This document shows, in pieces, positions 1-8,303 of a stretch of 64,000 bases of DNA. Position numbers and translations under genes: made by a program. The DNA is taken from the NCBI GenBank assembly GCA_040382095.1, contig JBEIGB010000002.1:1-64000 (forward strand), given 5' to 3'. Below the pieces are notes generated by a model that worked only from the letters and a program-made list of their open reading frames with translations, was not told the origin of the DNA and did not search any database. The first letter of the stretch is position 1; each line of letters opens with the position of its first letter. The DNA is from JADJPL01 sp040382095 (GTDB lineage: Bacteria; Bacteroidota; Bacteroidia; Chitinophagales; Saprospiraceae).

Positions 1-39
1 GGTTTTGATTGATTTTGCTGCGCAAAATCAATCAAAACC
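1..39. repeat. Perfect palindromic hairpin at the window edge (family member A)
   Basis: The first 39 bases form an 18-bp perfect stem (1-18 with 22-39) around the loop TGC. The apex reads GATTTTGC / GCAAAATC, the same as the hairpins at 26.0-28.6 kb apart from the loop base. The left side may be cut by the window edge, so stem length is a minimum. It lies about 90 bp upstream of pgk. I read it as another copy of the intergenic palindrome family rather than a pgk regulatory site, but a terminator of an upstream gene is possible. Confidence 0.7.
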
Positions 40-132
40 GCACGCTGAGAAATATTCTACACCCCCATCCCGGCTTGTTCTGATGCTCCCGGCCCTTGGC
101 AACTACCAAAAATTCTTCAAAATTTCATCAAA

Positions 133-1344
133 ATGAAGCACATTAATTTCCAGGGCAAAAAAGCCTTAGTCCGCGTTGACTTCAACGTACCGCTGGACAA
201 AAGCAACCAGATTACCGACGATACCCGTATCCGGGCGGCAATCCCTACCCTGCGTTACATCCTCGATCATGGGGGTGCGGTCATCCTGATGTCCCACCTT
301 GGAAGGCCGGAGGAGAAGCTCCTTCCTGACGGGTCTGTCAACGTTCAGAAGTTCACCCTGCAGCACCTGGTCGGCCACCTGTCCGCACTACTGGGAAGGC
401 CGGTTGCTTTTTGTCCGGAATTTGCCGGGCCGGAAGCTGCAGGAATGGCCGCGGCTCTGCAGCCGGGAGATGTCCTCCTGCTCGAAAATACCCGTTTCCT
501 GAAAGGCGAATCCAAAGGGGACGAACAACTGGCGGGCCAGCTCGCACGGATGGGGGATGTCTATGTCAACGATGCCTTTGGATCCGCACACCGCGCCCAT
601 GCCTCCACAACGACCGTGGCCCGGTTCTTTGCCCCGGAAGCCAAGGGGTTTGGTTTCCTCATGCAGGCGGAACTGGACAATGCCGCAAGGGTACTCGACC
701 ATCCGGAGCGCCCGCTCACTGCAATCATCGGTGGCGCAAAAGTATCCGATAAAATCCTGCTCCTCGAACGGATGCTCGACTTCGTGGACAATCTCATCAT
801 CGGCGGGGGTATGGCTTATACGTTTGTCAAAGCCCAGGGGGGGCAAATCGGTAAATCACTGGTCGAAACCGATAAAATGGAACTCGCCCTGCGACTCCTG
901 GAAAAAGCCCGCAACAAAGGGGTACACCTGCTCCTCCCGGAGGATTCCGTCATCGCAGATCAATTCGACAATAATGCCCAGGTACAGACAACGGCAAGTG
1001 CGGAAATCCCCGATGGATGGATGGGCCTGGATATCGGCCCAGCGGCAAGGACCGCATTCGGAAATGCTATTGCCGCTTCAAAAACCCTCCTCTGGAACGG
1101 CCCCATGGGCGTATTTGAAATGCCCGCTTTTGCCCAAGGTACCAAATACGTCGCAGAGGCAATCGCCAAAGCAACAGCATCGGGAGCTTTCTCCCTGGTC
1201 GGTGGCGGGGATTCCGTAGCCGCAGTCAATCAGATGGGACTCGACGATGCCGTAAGTTATGTATCTACCGGCGGCGGCGCAATGCTCGAACTACTGGAGG
1301 GAAAAGTCCTACCCGGCGTCAAAGCAATCACAAGCAACGAATAA
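133..1344 (+). CDS. pgk: Phosphoglycerate kinase
   Basis: Glycolytic/gluconeogenic enzyme that transfers a phosphate between 1,3-bisphosphoglycerate and ADP in the cytoplasm. The 403 residues match the usual bacterial length (about 390-420). Visible landmarks are the N-terminal signature VRVDFNVPL (13-21), the substrate-binding LMSHLGRP (52-59), LLENTRF (116-122), NDAFGSAHRAHAS (146-158), the hinge/nucleotide region AIIGGAKVSDK (197-207), NGPMGVFE (322-329) and the C-terminal LVGGGDSVAAVNQMG (355-369). The ATG start leaves only 12 residues before the first motif, as expected. It stands alone on the plus strand, with 205 bp to the next gene. No unusual residues seen. Confidence 0.98.
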   Translation: MKHINFQGKKALVRVDFNVPLDKSNQITDDTRIRAAIPTLRYILDHGGAVILMSHLGRPEEKLLPDGSVNVQKFTLQHLVGHLSALLGRPVAFCPEFAGPEAAGMAAALQPGDVLLLENTRFLKGESKGDEQLAGQLARMGDVYVNDAFGSAHRAHASTTTVARFFAPEAKGFGFLMQAELDNAARVLDHPERPLTAIIGGAKVSDKILLLERMLDFVDNLIIGGGMAYTFVKAQGGQIGKSLVETDKMELALRLLEKARNKGVHLLLPEDSVIADQFDNNAQVQTTASAEIPDGWMGLDIGPAARTAFGNAIAASKTLLWNGPMGVFEMPAFAQGTKYVAEAIAKATASGAFSLVGGGDSVAAVNQMGLDDAVSYVSTGGGAMLELLEGKVLPGVKAITSNE

Positions 1345-1470
1345 CAAACAGCGCGCTTCCCCACCGTACTGCCCCCCCGTAATCAGTCTGACTACAGCCC
1401 GATACCCGCACTATTCAGTAAAAAGTGCCCCTCAACTGGAAAGAATCCGACGCCCTACCTAAAAATAAGG

Positions 1471-1478
1471 TATATTTG
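1471..1478 (+). promoter_or_regulatory. Bacteroidota -7 promoter element (TATATTTG)
   Basis: TATATTTG matches the TAnnTTTG consensus recognised by the Bacteroidota primary sigma factor, 71 bp upstream of the DEAD-box helicase start. No clear TTTG -33 element is seen about 19 bases upstream, so this is a partial match. Confidence 0.5.
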
Positions 1479-1549
1479 CGTTTTGATACCGCAGGTGATG
1501 GGCCCCAAAACAGGAACCGCAACTCGTCAGGTACAAACCAACGGCAAAA

Positions 1550-2842
1550 TTGAGCCGTCTGGACGAAATTAAAACAGCCAATACATTGAAATTTTCAGCA
1601 TTCGGACTCAACCAGGCGATCATGGACGGCCTGGACGCCATGGGATTTGACAACGCAACACCCGTGCAGGACCAGGCAATCCCCAAAATCATGGAAGGCC
1701 GCGATATCCTCGCCTGCGCTCAAACCGGTACCGGTAAAACCGCCGCCTTTCTACTCCCAATCCTCCACCGCCTGACAGAAACCCCCTCCGACCATATTGA
1801 TACCCTCATCCTCGAACCCACCCGGGAGTTAGTGATGCAAGTGGACCAACAACTGGAGGGTTTCTCCTATTTCACACCCGTCAGCGCAGTTGCTGTCTAT
1901 GGAGGCCGGGACGGCCACTCTATGGAAATGGAAAGAAGGGCCCTCAAACAGGGTGCGCCGATCATCGTGGCGACCCCGGGACGGCTCATCGCCCATATTG
2001 ACCTGGGCTATGTGGACTTTAGCAAGCTCCGCTTCCTCGTTCTCGATGAAGCCGACCGCATGCTCGATATGGGCTTTGCCCCGGATATTATGAAAATCGT
2101 CAACCAACTGCCCAGAAAACGACAGACGCTGCTCTTCTCCGCTACGATGCCCCCACCAATCCGAAAAATTTCGAAAGACCTGCTGCAAAACCCCTTCGAA
2201 ATCAGCCTCGCAATCTCCAAACCCGCCGAAAATATCACCCAGATCGCATACGCAGTGGAAGATGAGTATAAAATCCCCCTCACCGAACTGCTCCTCGCCG
2301 AGGAAAAAGATCTCAAAAGGGTCATTATTTTTATCAGTACCAAAATAAAAGCCCGGGAACTCGCCGACAGGCTGATCCGACGGGGCCTGAACGCCATGGC
2401 CATCCATTCCGACCTCGAACAGGCCGAAAGAGAAGAACGGCTCCTGGCTTTCCGCAATGGAACCCTGCCCGTAGTCGTAGCGACCGACGTCCTCGCACGC
2501 GGTATTGATGTCAAGGGGATAGATATCGTAATCAATTTCGATGTGCCCGGAGATGGGGAAGATTATGTACACCGCATTGGACGTACCGCCCGCGCCGAAG
2601 CGTTCGGTATCGCCATTACCTATGTCAACCGCAAAGACCGAAAGCGGTTCCAGCGCATCGAAGAACTAATCGAAAAAAAGATCGAGCTGCGGGACCCTCC
2701 CGCCGATATCCCGTCCGTACCCGTGTCCGGTAAAGACACTTCAAGGTTTGGGGGAAAGAAATACCCGCCATCGCAAAAACCTTCCGGCGAAGGGTTTAAA
2801 AAGAAAAAACGGAGAAAATACCCTCCCAAAAAAGAACAATAG
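1550..2842 (+). CDS. DEAD-box ATP-dependent RNA helicase
   Basis: RNA helicase of the RhlE/CsdA/SrmB group; likely roles are ribosome assembly or RNA turnover, though the subgroup cannot be fixed from sequence alone. The Q motif spans about residues 15-42 (isolated F plus TPVQDQAIP), followed by Walker A AQTGTGKT (57-64), PTREL (90-94), DEAD (166-169), SAT (197-199) and HRIGRTAR near 332. A lysine-rich tail (KKKKRRK) is typical for RNA binding. I chose the TTG at 1550 because the first downstream ATG (1622) would remove part of the Q motif and no upstream in-frame start is visible. A TATATTTG element lies 71 bp upstream. Confidence 0.93.
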   Translation: MSRLDEIKTANTLKFSAFGLNQAIMDGLDAMGFDNATPVQDQAIPKIMEGRDILACAQTGTGKTAAFLLPILHRLTETPSDHIDTLILEPTRELVMQVDQQLEGFSYFTPVSAVAVYGGRDGHSMEMERRALKQGAPIIVATPGRLIAHIDLGYVDFSKLRFLVLDEADRMLDMGFAPDIMKIVNQLPRKRQTLLFSATMPPPIRKISKDLLQNPFEISLAISKPAENITQIAYAVEDEYKIPLTELLLAEEKDLKRVIIFISTKIKARELADRLIRRGLNAMAIHSDLEQAEREERLLAFRNGTLPVVVATDVLARGIDVKGIDIVINFDVPGDGEDYVHRIGRTARAEAFGIAITYVNRKDRKRFQRIEELIEKKIELRDPPADIPSVPVSGKDTSRFGGKKYPPSQKPSGEGFKKKKRRKYPPKKEQ

Positions 2843-2874
2843 CCCTCAAAACGATCCTAATGCCGTCTGCCGCG

Positions 2875-3822
2875 ATGAAAAAAATTGTAATTCTTTCGTT
2901 TTTCGCACTGGCCATTCTCGCTTTCGCCTGTAAAAAAAACACTCCTATACCAAAGGAAGATTGGGAAGCTGTCGCGCTGAACGGTAAAAAACTTTATCCG
3001 CCAAAAGAAAGTGCCGCTTCTCTCAGGACGAAGGACAGCCTGCTGGCCATCGCCCAGGCCAACTTTGATGCCGACTCCAATAACCTGGAAAATATCATCT
3101 GGCTAGGCAGACGGACCGCTTACCAATCGCGCTACAAAGATGCTATCGAAATTTTCTCCCGAGGTATCCGGAAGTTCCCCGAAAGCCCGGAACTTTATCG
3201 CCACCGGGGCCATCGCTATATCTCTGTGCGCAACTTCGACAGCGCAATCCAGGACTTGCAAAAGGCAGCCGCATTGGCGAAAGGCAGACCGTCCGAAATA
3301 GAACCCGATGGTATCCCCAATCAACTCAACCTCCCGCTTTCCTCTCTGCAGTTCAATATCTATTACCACCTTGGCCTCGCATACTACCTCAAAGGGGAGT
3401 TCCAAACCGCACTGACCTATTACGATACCTGTATGCAATGGTCGGTGAACCCAGACCTCCTTACTGCAACTGCCGATTGGACTTATATGGCATTAAGACG
3501 CACCGGACAAGAAGAACAAGCAAAACTGATCCTCGAAAAAATAACCCCTGACCTCGAAGTCATCGAAAATGATGCCTATCTCCAGCGTCTCCTCATGTAT
3601 AAGGGCCTCATCGCCCCAAAATCATTGCTCGACCTCGGAAATACCGATGAACTGGTTCGCCTCAATGTCGTTACACAAGGGTATGGCGTGGGCAACTGGT
3701 ACCTCTGTAACGGGGATACTGCCCTTGCGCGAAATATTTTTTCAAAAATCCTGGAAACAGAACAATGGGCTGCTTTCGGTTATATTGCAGCTGAAGCAGA
3801 CCTCTACCGCTTCAGCCGCTGA
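2875..3822 (+). CDS. TPR-containing lipoprotein
   Basis: Predicted lipoprotein with tetratricopeptide-like repeats. From the ATG at 2875 the protein is 315 residues, starting with a basic MKK, a hydrophobic stretch (IVILSFFALAILAF) and a Cys in AFACKK, which fits a lipidation site. An in-frame ATG at 2860 would add five residues before the signal and is less likely. TPR-type helical pairs are visible in the central part (for example a stretch ending in FSRGIRKFPESPELYRHRG, and LGLAYYLKGEFQTALTYYD). It follows the helicase after 32 bp and precedes another plus-strand gene after 49 bp, so co-transcription is possible. TPR proteins scaffold complexes; no partner can be named. Confidence 0.75.
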   Translation: MKKIVILSFFALAILAFACKKNTPIPKEDWEAVALNGKKLYPPKESAASLRTKDSLLAIAQANFDADSNNLENIIWLGRRTAYQSRYKDAIEIFSRGIRKFPESPELYRHRGHRYISVRNFDSAIQDLQKAAALAKGRPSEIEPDGIPNQLNLPLSSLQFNIYYHLGLAYYLKGEFQTALTYYDTCMQWSVNPDLLTATADWTYMALRRTGQEEQAKLILEKITPDLEVIENDAYLQRLLMYKGLIAPKSLLDLGNTDELVRLNVVTQGYGVGNWYLCNGDTALARNIFSKILETEQWAAFGYIAAEADLYRFSR

Positions 3823-3871
3823 TAAGCCTTCCCCAATCCGCATCGCACAAGCCTGATAATGCCGCTCCGCT

Positions 3872-4465
3872 ATGGATATTTATGCCTACTTCAAGTCTCT
3901 TTTCCGGCAATCCCGGGAAAGTTCTCCTTCAAAACCATTGATTCACGAAATGATCAACCGGTCTGAAGCAGAACAGCAGGACTATATACAATGGAAGGAT
4001 ACACTCGTCGCCAGACGGTTGCGCGATTGGCTCGCAGAGCAATATGTCATCTTCCTACACCAGCCCGGTGAGCTCTCGGAAGCAGTGGATTTCCTCGATA
4101 CCCCCTCCAGTAAAGGTTTCGTTATTTACTTCCACCATACTGGCTACACCTTGCGGGAGGCCGTGCACTTTTTCGATTTTCTGAAAGAACGCGTACTTCT
4201 TCAGGATTATCGCACCCAAATCTCCGACCTCCGCACCTATGAACGCCCCAACTGGGTCGAAACTGTCCAGCGCCATTACCTCAAGCCCCGTCCATTGACC
4301 GACGAAGCCGGTAAACTCCGGCAGCGCTTTGGAAATATCACCATCGAACTAATCCTGCGCAACGACCGGCCCCACCAGATGCGCTTACGGGCAACCGCTT
4401 ACAAGGACCACCTTTTTCAAGAACCCGAAGAATTCAAACAGCTATTTGCAGCACTAATGACTTAA
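3872..4465 (+). CDS. Conserved-looking hypothetical protein, 197 aa
   Basis: I do not recognise this family. The protein has no signal peptide, no membrane segment and no cysteine-rich motif. It is rich in aromatic and charged residues (for example FVIYFHHTGYTLREAVHFFD at about 88-107, then a basic helical part LRQRFGNITIELILRND). The alternation of helices and strands suggests a small globular cytoplasmic domain. Codon use resembles its neighbours and the ATG start follows the TPR lipoprotein gene by 49 bp, so it may be the last gene of that transcript. Nothing in the sequence points to a function. Confidence 0.65.
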   Translation: MDIYAYFKSLFRQSRESSPSKPLIHEMINRSEAEQQDYIQWKDTLVARRLRDWLAEQYVIFLHQPGELSEAVDFLDTPSSKGFVIYFHHTGYTLREAVHFFDFLKERVLLQDYRTQISDLRTYERPNWVETVQRHYLKPRPLTDEAGKLRQRFGNITIELILRNDRPHQMRLRATAYKDHLFQEPEEFKQLFAALMT

Positions 4466-4699
4466 TGCAGATAAAAAAACTGCTACAAAAAAACTGTTTT
4501 CTTTTTTAAAGATATTTTCGCAAAATTGCAGACTGAAACGTTGCTTCGCCTTAACTCTTTTGCCGCTTCCGGCGGCTTCACCGCCGCCCGGTCGAAATAC
4601 CCGGTACAAAAACGTAAAGGCATAACATCAACTGGTTTTAAAGTCCACCCGGGTCACGAACCAGTAATTCCACTTTTTTAACCAAACATCCGCCAACCT

Positions 4700-4921
4700 A
4701 TGTATTGGACACTAGAACTCGCCCAATATCTGGAAGACGCCCCCTGGCCTGCCACCCGGGATGAGCTGATTGATTATGCAATCCGTTCCGGCGCCCCCCT
4801 GGAAGTAATCGAGAACCTTCAGGAAATGGAAGACGAAGACGAAATGTACGACGGGATCGAGGATATTTGGCCCGACTATCCACGAAAGGATGACTTTCTT
4901 TTCAACGAAGACGAATACTAA
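4700..4921 (+). CDS. DUF2795 domain-containing protein, 73 aa
   Basis: Small acidic protein of the DUF2795 family, found nearly unchanged across Bacteroidota. The N-terminal half (MYWTLELAQYLEDAPWPATR) and the central RDELIDYAIRSGAPLEVIENL are the hallmark. The C-terminal half is strongly acidic (EMEDEDEMYDGIEDIW) and ends in FNEDEY. Length is normal for this clade. Its function is not established; the strong conservation suggests a core role. It has its own 230-bp upstream region and is closed by a terminator hairpin starting 38 bp after the stop, so it is probably transcribed alone. Confidence 0.85.
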   Translation: MYWTLELAQYLEDAPWPATRDELIDYAIRSGAPLEVIENLQEMEDEDEMYDGIEDIWPDYPRKDDFLFNEDEY

Positions 4922-4959
4922 AAGTCATACCCTCCGCACGATGTATGTGGCCCGAAAAT

Positions 4960-5004
4960 AAAATCACCGGCATTTGGTCTATATAGACGCCGGTGATTTT
5001 GTTT
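4960..5004 (+). terminator. Rho-independent terminator after the DUF2795 gene
   Basis: A 12-bp perfect stem (4960-4971 AAAATCACCGGC with 4989-5000 GCCGGTGATTTT) with a 17-base loop is followed by TTTTGTTTT. The right arm plus T-tract gives a plus-strand terminator. It also shows that a longer cmk reading from 4974 would begin inside the loop, which supports the GTG start at 5073. Confidence 0.8.
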
Positions 5005-5072
5005 TGTGCTCCCTGCGCCGGCCCGCCCGGCTACAACGACAAGCCGCCTTTCTTCATCCTCAGCCTTCCCGA

Positions 5073-5753
5073 GTGAACAGTATCATCATTGCAATAGACG
5101 GTTACTCCTCCTGCGGAAAAAGTACCCTGGCAAAAGCCGTTGCCCAGGCGCTCAGCTATATTTATATTGATTCAGGAGCCATGTACAGAGCAGTAACGCT
5201 TTTCCTTCAGGAACGCCACATCTCCCCGTCCGAGCGCCAGGCGGTTGCTAACGCCCTTTCAGAAATTCAAATCCGTTTTGAAAACCATCCTTCCGGCCCC
5301 AGGACGCTGCTCAACGGCCGCGACGTAGAACACCAAATCCGTGGCATAGAAGTCGCCGCAATGGTCAGCAGCGTTGCCGCTATACCGGAAGTCCGCAGGC
5401 AATTGGTCTGCCAGCAGCAGCTACTCGGCACCCAAAGGGGGATCGCGATGGATGGCAGAGATATCGGTACCGTCGTTTTTCCCTCGGCAGAACTCAAAAT
5501 ATTCCTTACCGCAGGGCTGGAAGTCCGCGTAAACAGACGCTTGCTGCAGCTTCGGAATGCCGGTGTCTTCATAACTCCTGAGGAAATCCGCCGAAACCTG
5601 CTGGAACGCGATTATATTGATAGCACCAGGAGCGACAGCCCGCTCATGAAAGCACCAGACGCTATCGTCATTGATAATTCAAACCTTACGGAGCAGGAGC
5701 AATTGCTTATGACCCTGGCGCTGGCCAGGGCCAGGATCGCCCCCGGTGAATAG
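5073..5753 (+). CDS. cmk: Cytidylate kinase
   Basis: Phosphorylates CMP/dCMP with ATP in pyrimidine nucleotide salvage and synthesis. The P-loop GYSSCGKST (residues 10-18 from the chosen start), DSGAMYRAV and MDGRDIGTVVFP are the family signatures; the last one binds the CMP base and phosphate. The GTG at 5073 gives 226 residues, the normal length for Cmk, and places the P-loop at the usual distance from the N terminus. The frame stays open back to 4974, but that part overlaps the preceding terminator and has no family resemblance. The gene lies between DUF2795 and a nucleoside phosphorylase, both on the same strand. Confidence 0.95.
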   Translation: MNSIIIAIDGYSSCGKSTLAKAVAQALSYIYIDSGAMYRAVTLFLQERHISPSERQAVANALSEIQIRFENHPSGPRTLLNGRDVEHQIRGIEVAAMVSSVAAIPEVRRQLVCQQQLLGTQRGIAMDGRDIGTVVFPSAELKIFLTAGLEVRVNRRLLQLRNAGVFITPEEIRRNLLERDYIDSTRSDSPLMKAPDAIVIDNSNLTEQEQLLMTLALARARIAPGE

Positions 5754-5869
5754 CCGCTCTGAAGGCTGTAAGGAGCCCATTACACCACAAATCCAATAAC
5801 TACCCGCTCCGCTTCAGGGTAAAAGCTGCCTGTCGGTGGGTGCCGTTAAATCCATAAAATACAACGATT

Positions 5870-6751
5870 ATGCAGCAAACGCCGCAGTCAGAACTGGTAC
5901 TTACCTCCGATGGGAAAATCTATCATCTCGACCTTGCCCCCGGAGATATTGCCGATACAGTCATCACCGTAGGTGACCCCGAGAGGGTTGCGCGGATTTC
6001 CAGCCATTTCGACTCCATCGAGTTAAGGACGGCAAAGCGCGAATTCGTCACCCACACCGGGCATATCGGCGGCAAACGCATAACTGTACTCTCGACAGGT
6101 ATCGGACCTGACAATATGGACATTGCCATAAATGAGCTCGATGCTTTAGCCAACTATGATTTTGCCCTAAGAGTCCCCAAAGCACAGCACCGCGCCCTGA
6201 ACATCATCCGGCTGGGCACCAGTGGCTCCCTCCAGGAAGACATTGCACCGGGGCAGGTAGTCCTGTCGCGATTCGGGCTTGGATTCGATAATCTCATGCA
6301 TTTCTACCAGACCTCGCCCACGCTCCGGGAGGCCCAACTCTTTGATGATTTCCAGGAATTTTTATCTTTTCATTTTGAGCTGCCGACGCTGCCTTATATG
6401 TTTGAAGGCAGTGCACACCTTGCCGAACGACTCGGAGCAGGGCTCGAGCAGGTGATTACAATTACCAGCCCCGGCTTTTATGGCCCTCAGGGACGCCAGC
6501 TCCGTGCCCCCATTCGCATTGGGGCAGATCAGCTTGACCAGTTGCGCCATTTCCGTTTCCTTCAATACCGCATCGCCAATTTCGAAATGGAGACTTCCGC
6601 ACTTTTCGGCCTGTCCAGGATGCTCGGCCACCATGCCATCTCCTGCAACGTCATCCTCGGCAACCGGGTCAGGAAAACTTTCGTGGACGATACCTACGCG
6701 GTGGTAGATGAAATGATCCGCCAGCTCCTCCCAAGGATTACCGTACTCTGA
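5870..6751 (+). CDS. Nucleoside phosphorylase (uridine phosphorylase-like)
   Basis: PNP/UDP-family enzyme that splits nucleosides with phosphate to give a base and ribose-1-phosphate. Landmarks are GDPER (36-40), STGIGPDNMDIAINE (75-89), IIRLGTSGSLQEDI (112-125), the phosphate/ribose side of the site, and NFEMETSALFGL near 237, whose EMET holds the ribose-binding glutamate. At 293 residues it is longer than E. coli Udp (253). The excess includes an insertion around 150-190, as in other Bacteroidota members, so the exact base specificity is uncertain. It lies 116 bp after cmk, which also handles pyrimidines, and ends convergently with the transaldolase-like gene. Confidence 0.88.
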   Translation: MQQTPQSELVLTSDGKIYHLDLAPGDIADTVITVGDPERVARISSHFDSIELRTAKREFVTHTGHIGGKRITVLSTGIGPDNMDIAINELDALANYDFALRVPKAQHRALNIIRLGTSGSLQEDIAPGQVVLSRFGLGFDNLMHFYQTSPTLREAQLFDDFQEFLSFHFELPTLPYMFEGSAHLAERLGAGLEQVITITSPGFYGPQGRQLRAPIRIGADQLDQLRHFRFLQYRIANFEMETSALFGLSRMLGHHAISCNVILGNRVRKTFVDDTYAVVDEMIRQLLPRITVL

Positions 6752-6773
6752 CCCCCCCGCATAAACAAAAAAA

Positions 6774-6796
6774 GGGAGCAGCGTTGTGGCTGCCCC
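6774..6796 (-). terminator. Terminator downstream of the transaldolase-like gene
   Basis: On the minus strand a G/C-rich stem (right arm of the plus strand GCTGCCCC at 6789-6796 pairing with GGG-GCAGC at 6774-6782, one A bulged) is followed by a run of seven T then GTTT. The T-tract is on the minus-strand side, so it terminates the gene ending at 6874. The convergent nucleoside phosphorylase ends at 6751. Confidence 0.7.
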
Positions 6797-6873
6797 CCGA
6801 AATTTGATATATAGATAACCTCTGTCCAAATAAAAATCAACCCGTTGCGATAGGGTCATCGCAATAAGTCTAT

Positions 6874-7530
6874 TCAAGCATTAGCCTTGGCATGGTCTGC
6901 CAGAAATTTTTCAAGGCCGATATCCGTGAGCGGGTGCGAAAGCATCCCCAGGATAGCCGGCAACGGGCAAGTCACGACATCGGCGCCCGCCTTAGCTGCC
7001 TCTACAATATGGCGGGAACTGCGTATCGAGGCCGCCAGAATTTCGGTATCATATCCCTGGATGGCATAAATCTCGGCGATTTCCCGGATCAGCCCCATGC
7101 CATCCCAGTTGATATCGTCAATCCTTCCAATGAACGGAGACAGGTATGTGGCACCTGCTTTAGCGGCAAGGATAGCCTGTGCTGCAGAAAAAACCAAGGT
7201 ACAATTGGTACGGATACCGTGCTCTGAGAAATAACTGATTGCCTTCACCCCCTCTTTAATCATCGGTACCTTTACCACGATATTCGGGGCAAGCGCGGCA
7301 AGCTCACGCCCTTCACGAACCATACCGGCAAAGTCGGTAGCGATGACCTCCGCACTGACATCCCCTTTGACAATTCCGCAAATAGCGCGATAATGGTCCA
7401 GTACGCGATCCGCACCGACGACCCCTTCCTTAGCCATCAGGGAAGGATTGGTAGTAACCCCGTCAAGGATTCCCAGATCGTTTGCTTCCTGTATTTGGGT
7501 AAGGCTGGCCGTGTCAATAAAAAATTTCAT
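6874..7530 (-). CDS. fsa: Transaldolase / fructose-6-phosphate aldolase family protein
   Basis: Short-form transaldolase (MipB/TalC group), 218 residues. It begins MKFFIDTAS, has DGVTTNPSLMAKEG (23-36) and carries the Schiff-base lysine in NIVVKVPM (Lys87). SPFIGRIDD and ILAASIRSS, further along, are also typical. Such enzymes either transfer dihydroxyacetone units in the pentose phosphate pathway or cleave fructose-6-phosphate; the sequence alone does not separate the two. A strong terminator follows at 6774-6796. The upstream neighbour on the same strand starts 68 bp away. Genomic context does not decide the reaction. Confidence 0.9.
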   Translation of the reverse strand: MKFFIDTASLTQIQEANDLGILDGVTTNPSLMAKEGVVGADRVLDHYRAICGIVKGDVSAEVIATDFAGMVREGRELAALAPNIVVKVPMIKEGVKAISYFSEHGIRTNCTLVFSAAQAILAAKAGATYLSPFIGRIDDINWDGMGLIREIAEIYAIQGYDTEILAASIRSSRHIVEAAKAGADVVTCPLPAILGMLSHPLTDIGLEKFLADHAKANA

Positions 7531-7598
7531 AATTTGTATTTACCTCAAAGCATGGCCAAATGTACTAAAAAAAATTGGAAAAAAAATGATAGACGGAA

Positions 7599-8012
7599 TC
7601 AGATATTTTTTGTGGTATTTCTATCAGAAAGCACCTCGATAAGTTCCTTGAGCTGCTTATATTGATGGGGGAGCAATTCCTTGAAAGCTTCCTTGGCGGC
7701 AAAAAAGGCACCGCCTTCCATTTCGAATAATTTATCTTTAAGGTAAAGTGCGTCTTTGAAAAGCATTTCGCGCAGGGAAGGGATTTCATGCCAGTCTGCT
7801 TCTACTGCAACAGCCTTTTCGAGCTCGCCATTATCCTGGCGGACAGGCTCCAGTTCGATCATTTTTTCTTCATTAAAAGAAGCTTTATGGCCGGCAGCGG
7901 GCGGCTGCGGAACTTTCCAGGAGTCCTCGTCTGCATGGTTGATCAGGAACACCTCCAGGCCGCGTTCGCGGAAGCGATAGATGAAGAGATTGATTTTTTT
8001 AGAAAATTCCAT
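7599..8012 (-). CDS. Hypothetical protein, possibly NUDIX-related
   Basis: From the ATG at 8012 this is a 137-residue protein starting MEFSKKINLFIYRFRERG. The opening strand pattern (KKINLFIYRFRERGLEVFLIN) resembles the first beta strands of NUDIX hydrolases, but I cannot see a complete NUDIX box (GX5EX7REUXEEXGU). A catalytic role is therefore not supported. The C-terminal half is helical and rich in Lys and Glu. In-frame starts at 8048 and 8108 would add 12 or 32 residues without obvious merit. It lies upstream of the transaldolase-like gene on the same strand with a 68-bp gap. Confidence 0.55.
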   Translation of the reverse strand: MEFSKKINLFIYRFRERGLEVFLINHADEDSWKVPQPPAAGHKASFNEEKMIELEPVRQDNGELEKAVAVEADWHEIPSLREMLFKDALYLKDKLFEMEGGAFFAAKEAFKELLPHQYKQLKELIEVLSDRNTTKNI

Positions 8013-8303
8013 AGCGCCCGATTGTCTTGTGGCATTAAAATTAGCCATTTTAAACAATCCTGGTATAAAAAAGTTGTTATCTGAACTGACGGAGGGGTAT
8101 TCCCGCACATTTTCAGGTTTTTTGCGCAGCCTTATTTCGGAAGATCAGCGTATTGGGAAGACGAGTTAATGTTACACCTGTACGAAGGCTTTTTGAAGGA
8201 TTACGGCCCGGCTATACGCCCTGGAGGAGGCGTAGCATGGGCAGGAAAGCATGATTTTCGGCCTGCGACAATCCCATTGCAACGAGTCTGATGGACGGCA
8301 GCG

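Noticed and set aside
4974..5072. N-terminal extension of cytidylate kinase by 33 residues from a GTG/ATG-like start at 4974.
   Set aside because: It begins inside the terminator loop and adds residues without family resemblance; the P-loop is already at a normal distance from the GTG at 5073.
7599..8012. NUDIX hydrolase call for the 137-residue protein.
   Set aside because: No complete NUDIX box; only the first strands resemble it.
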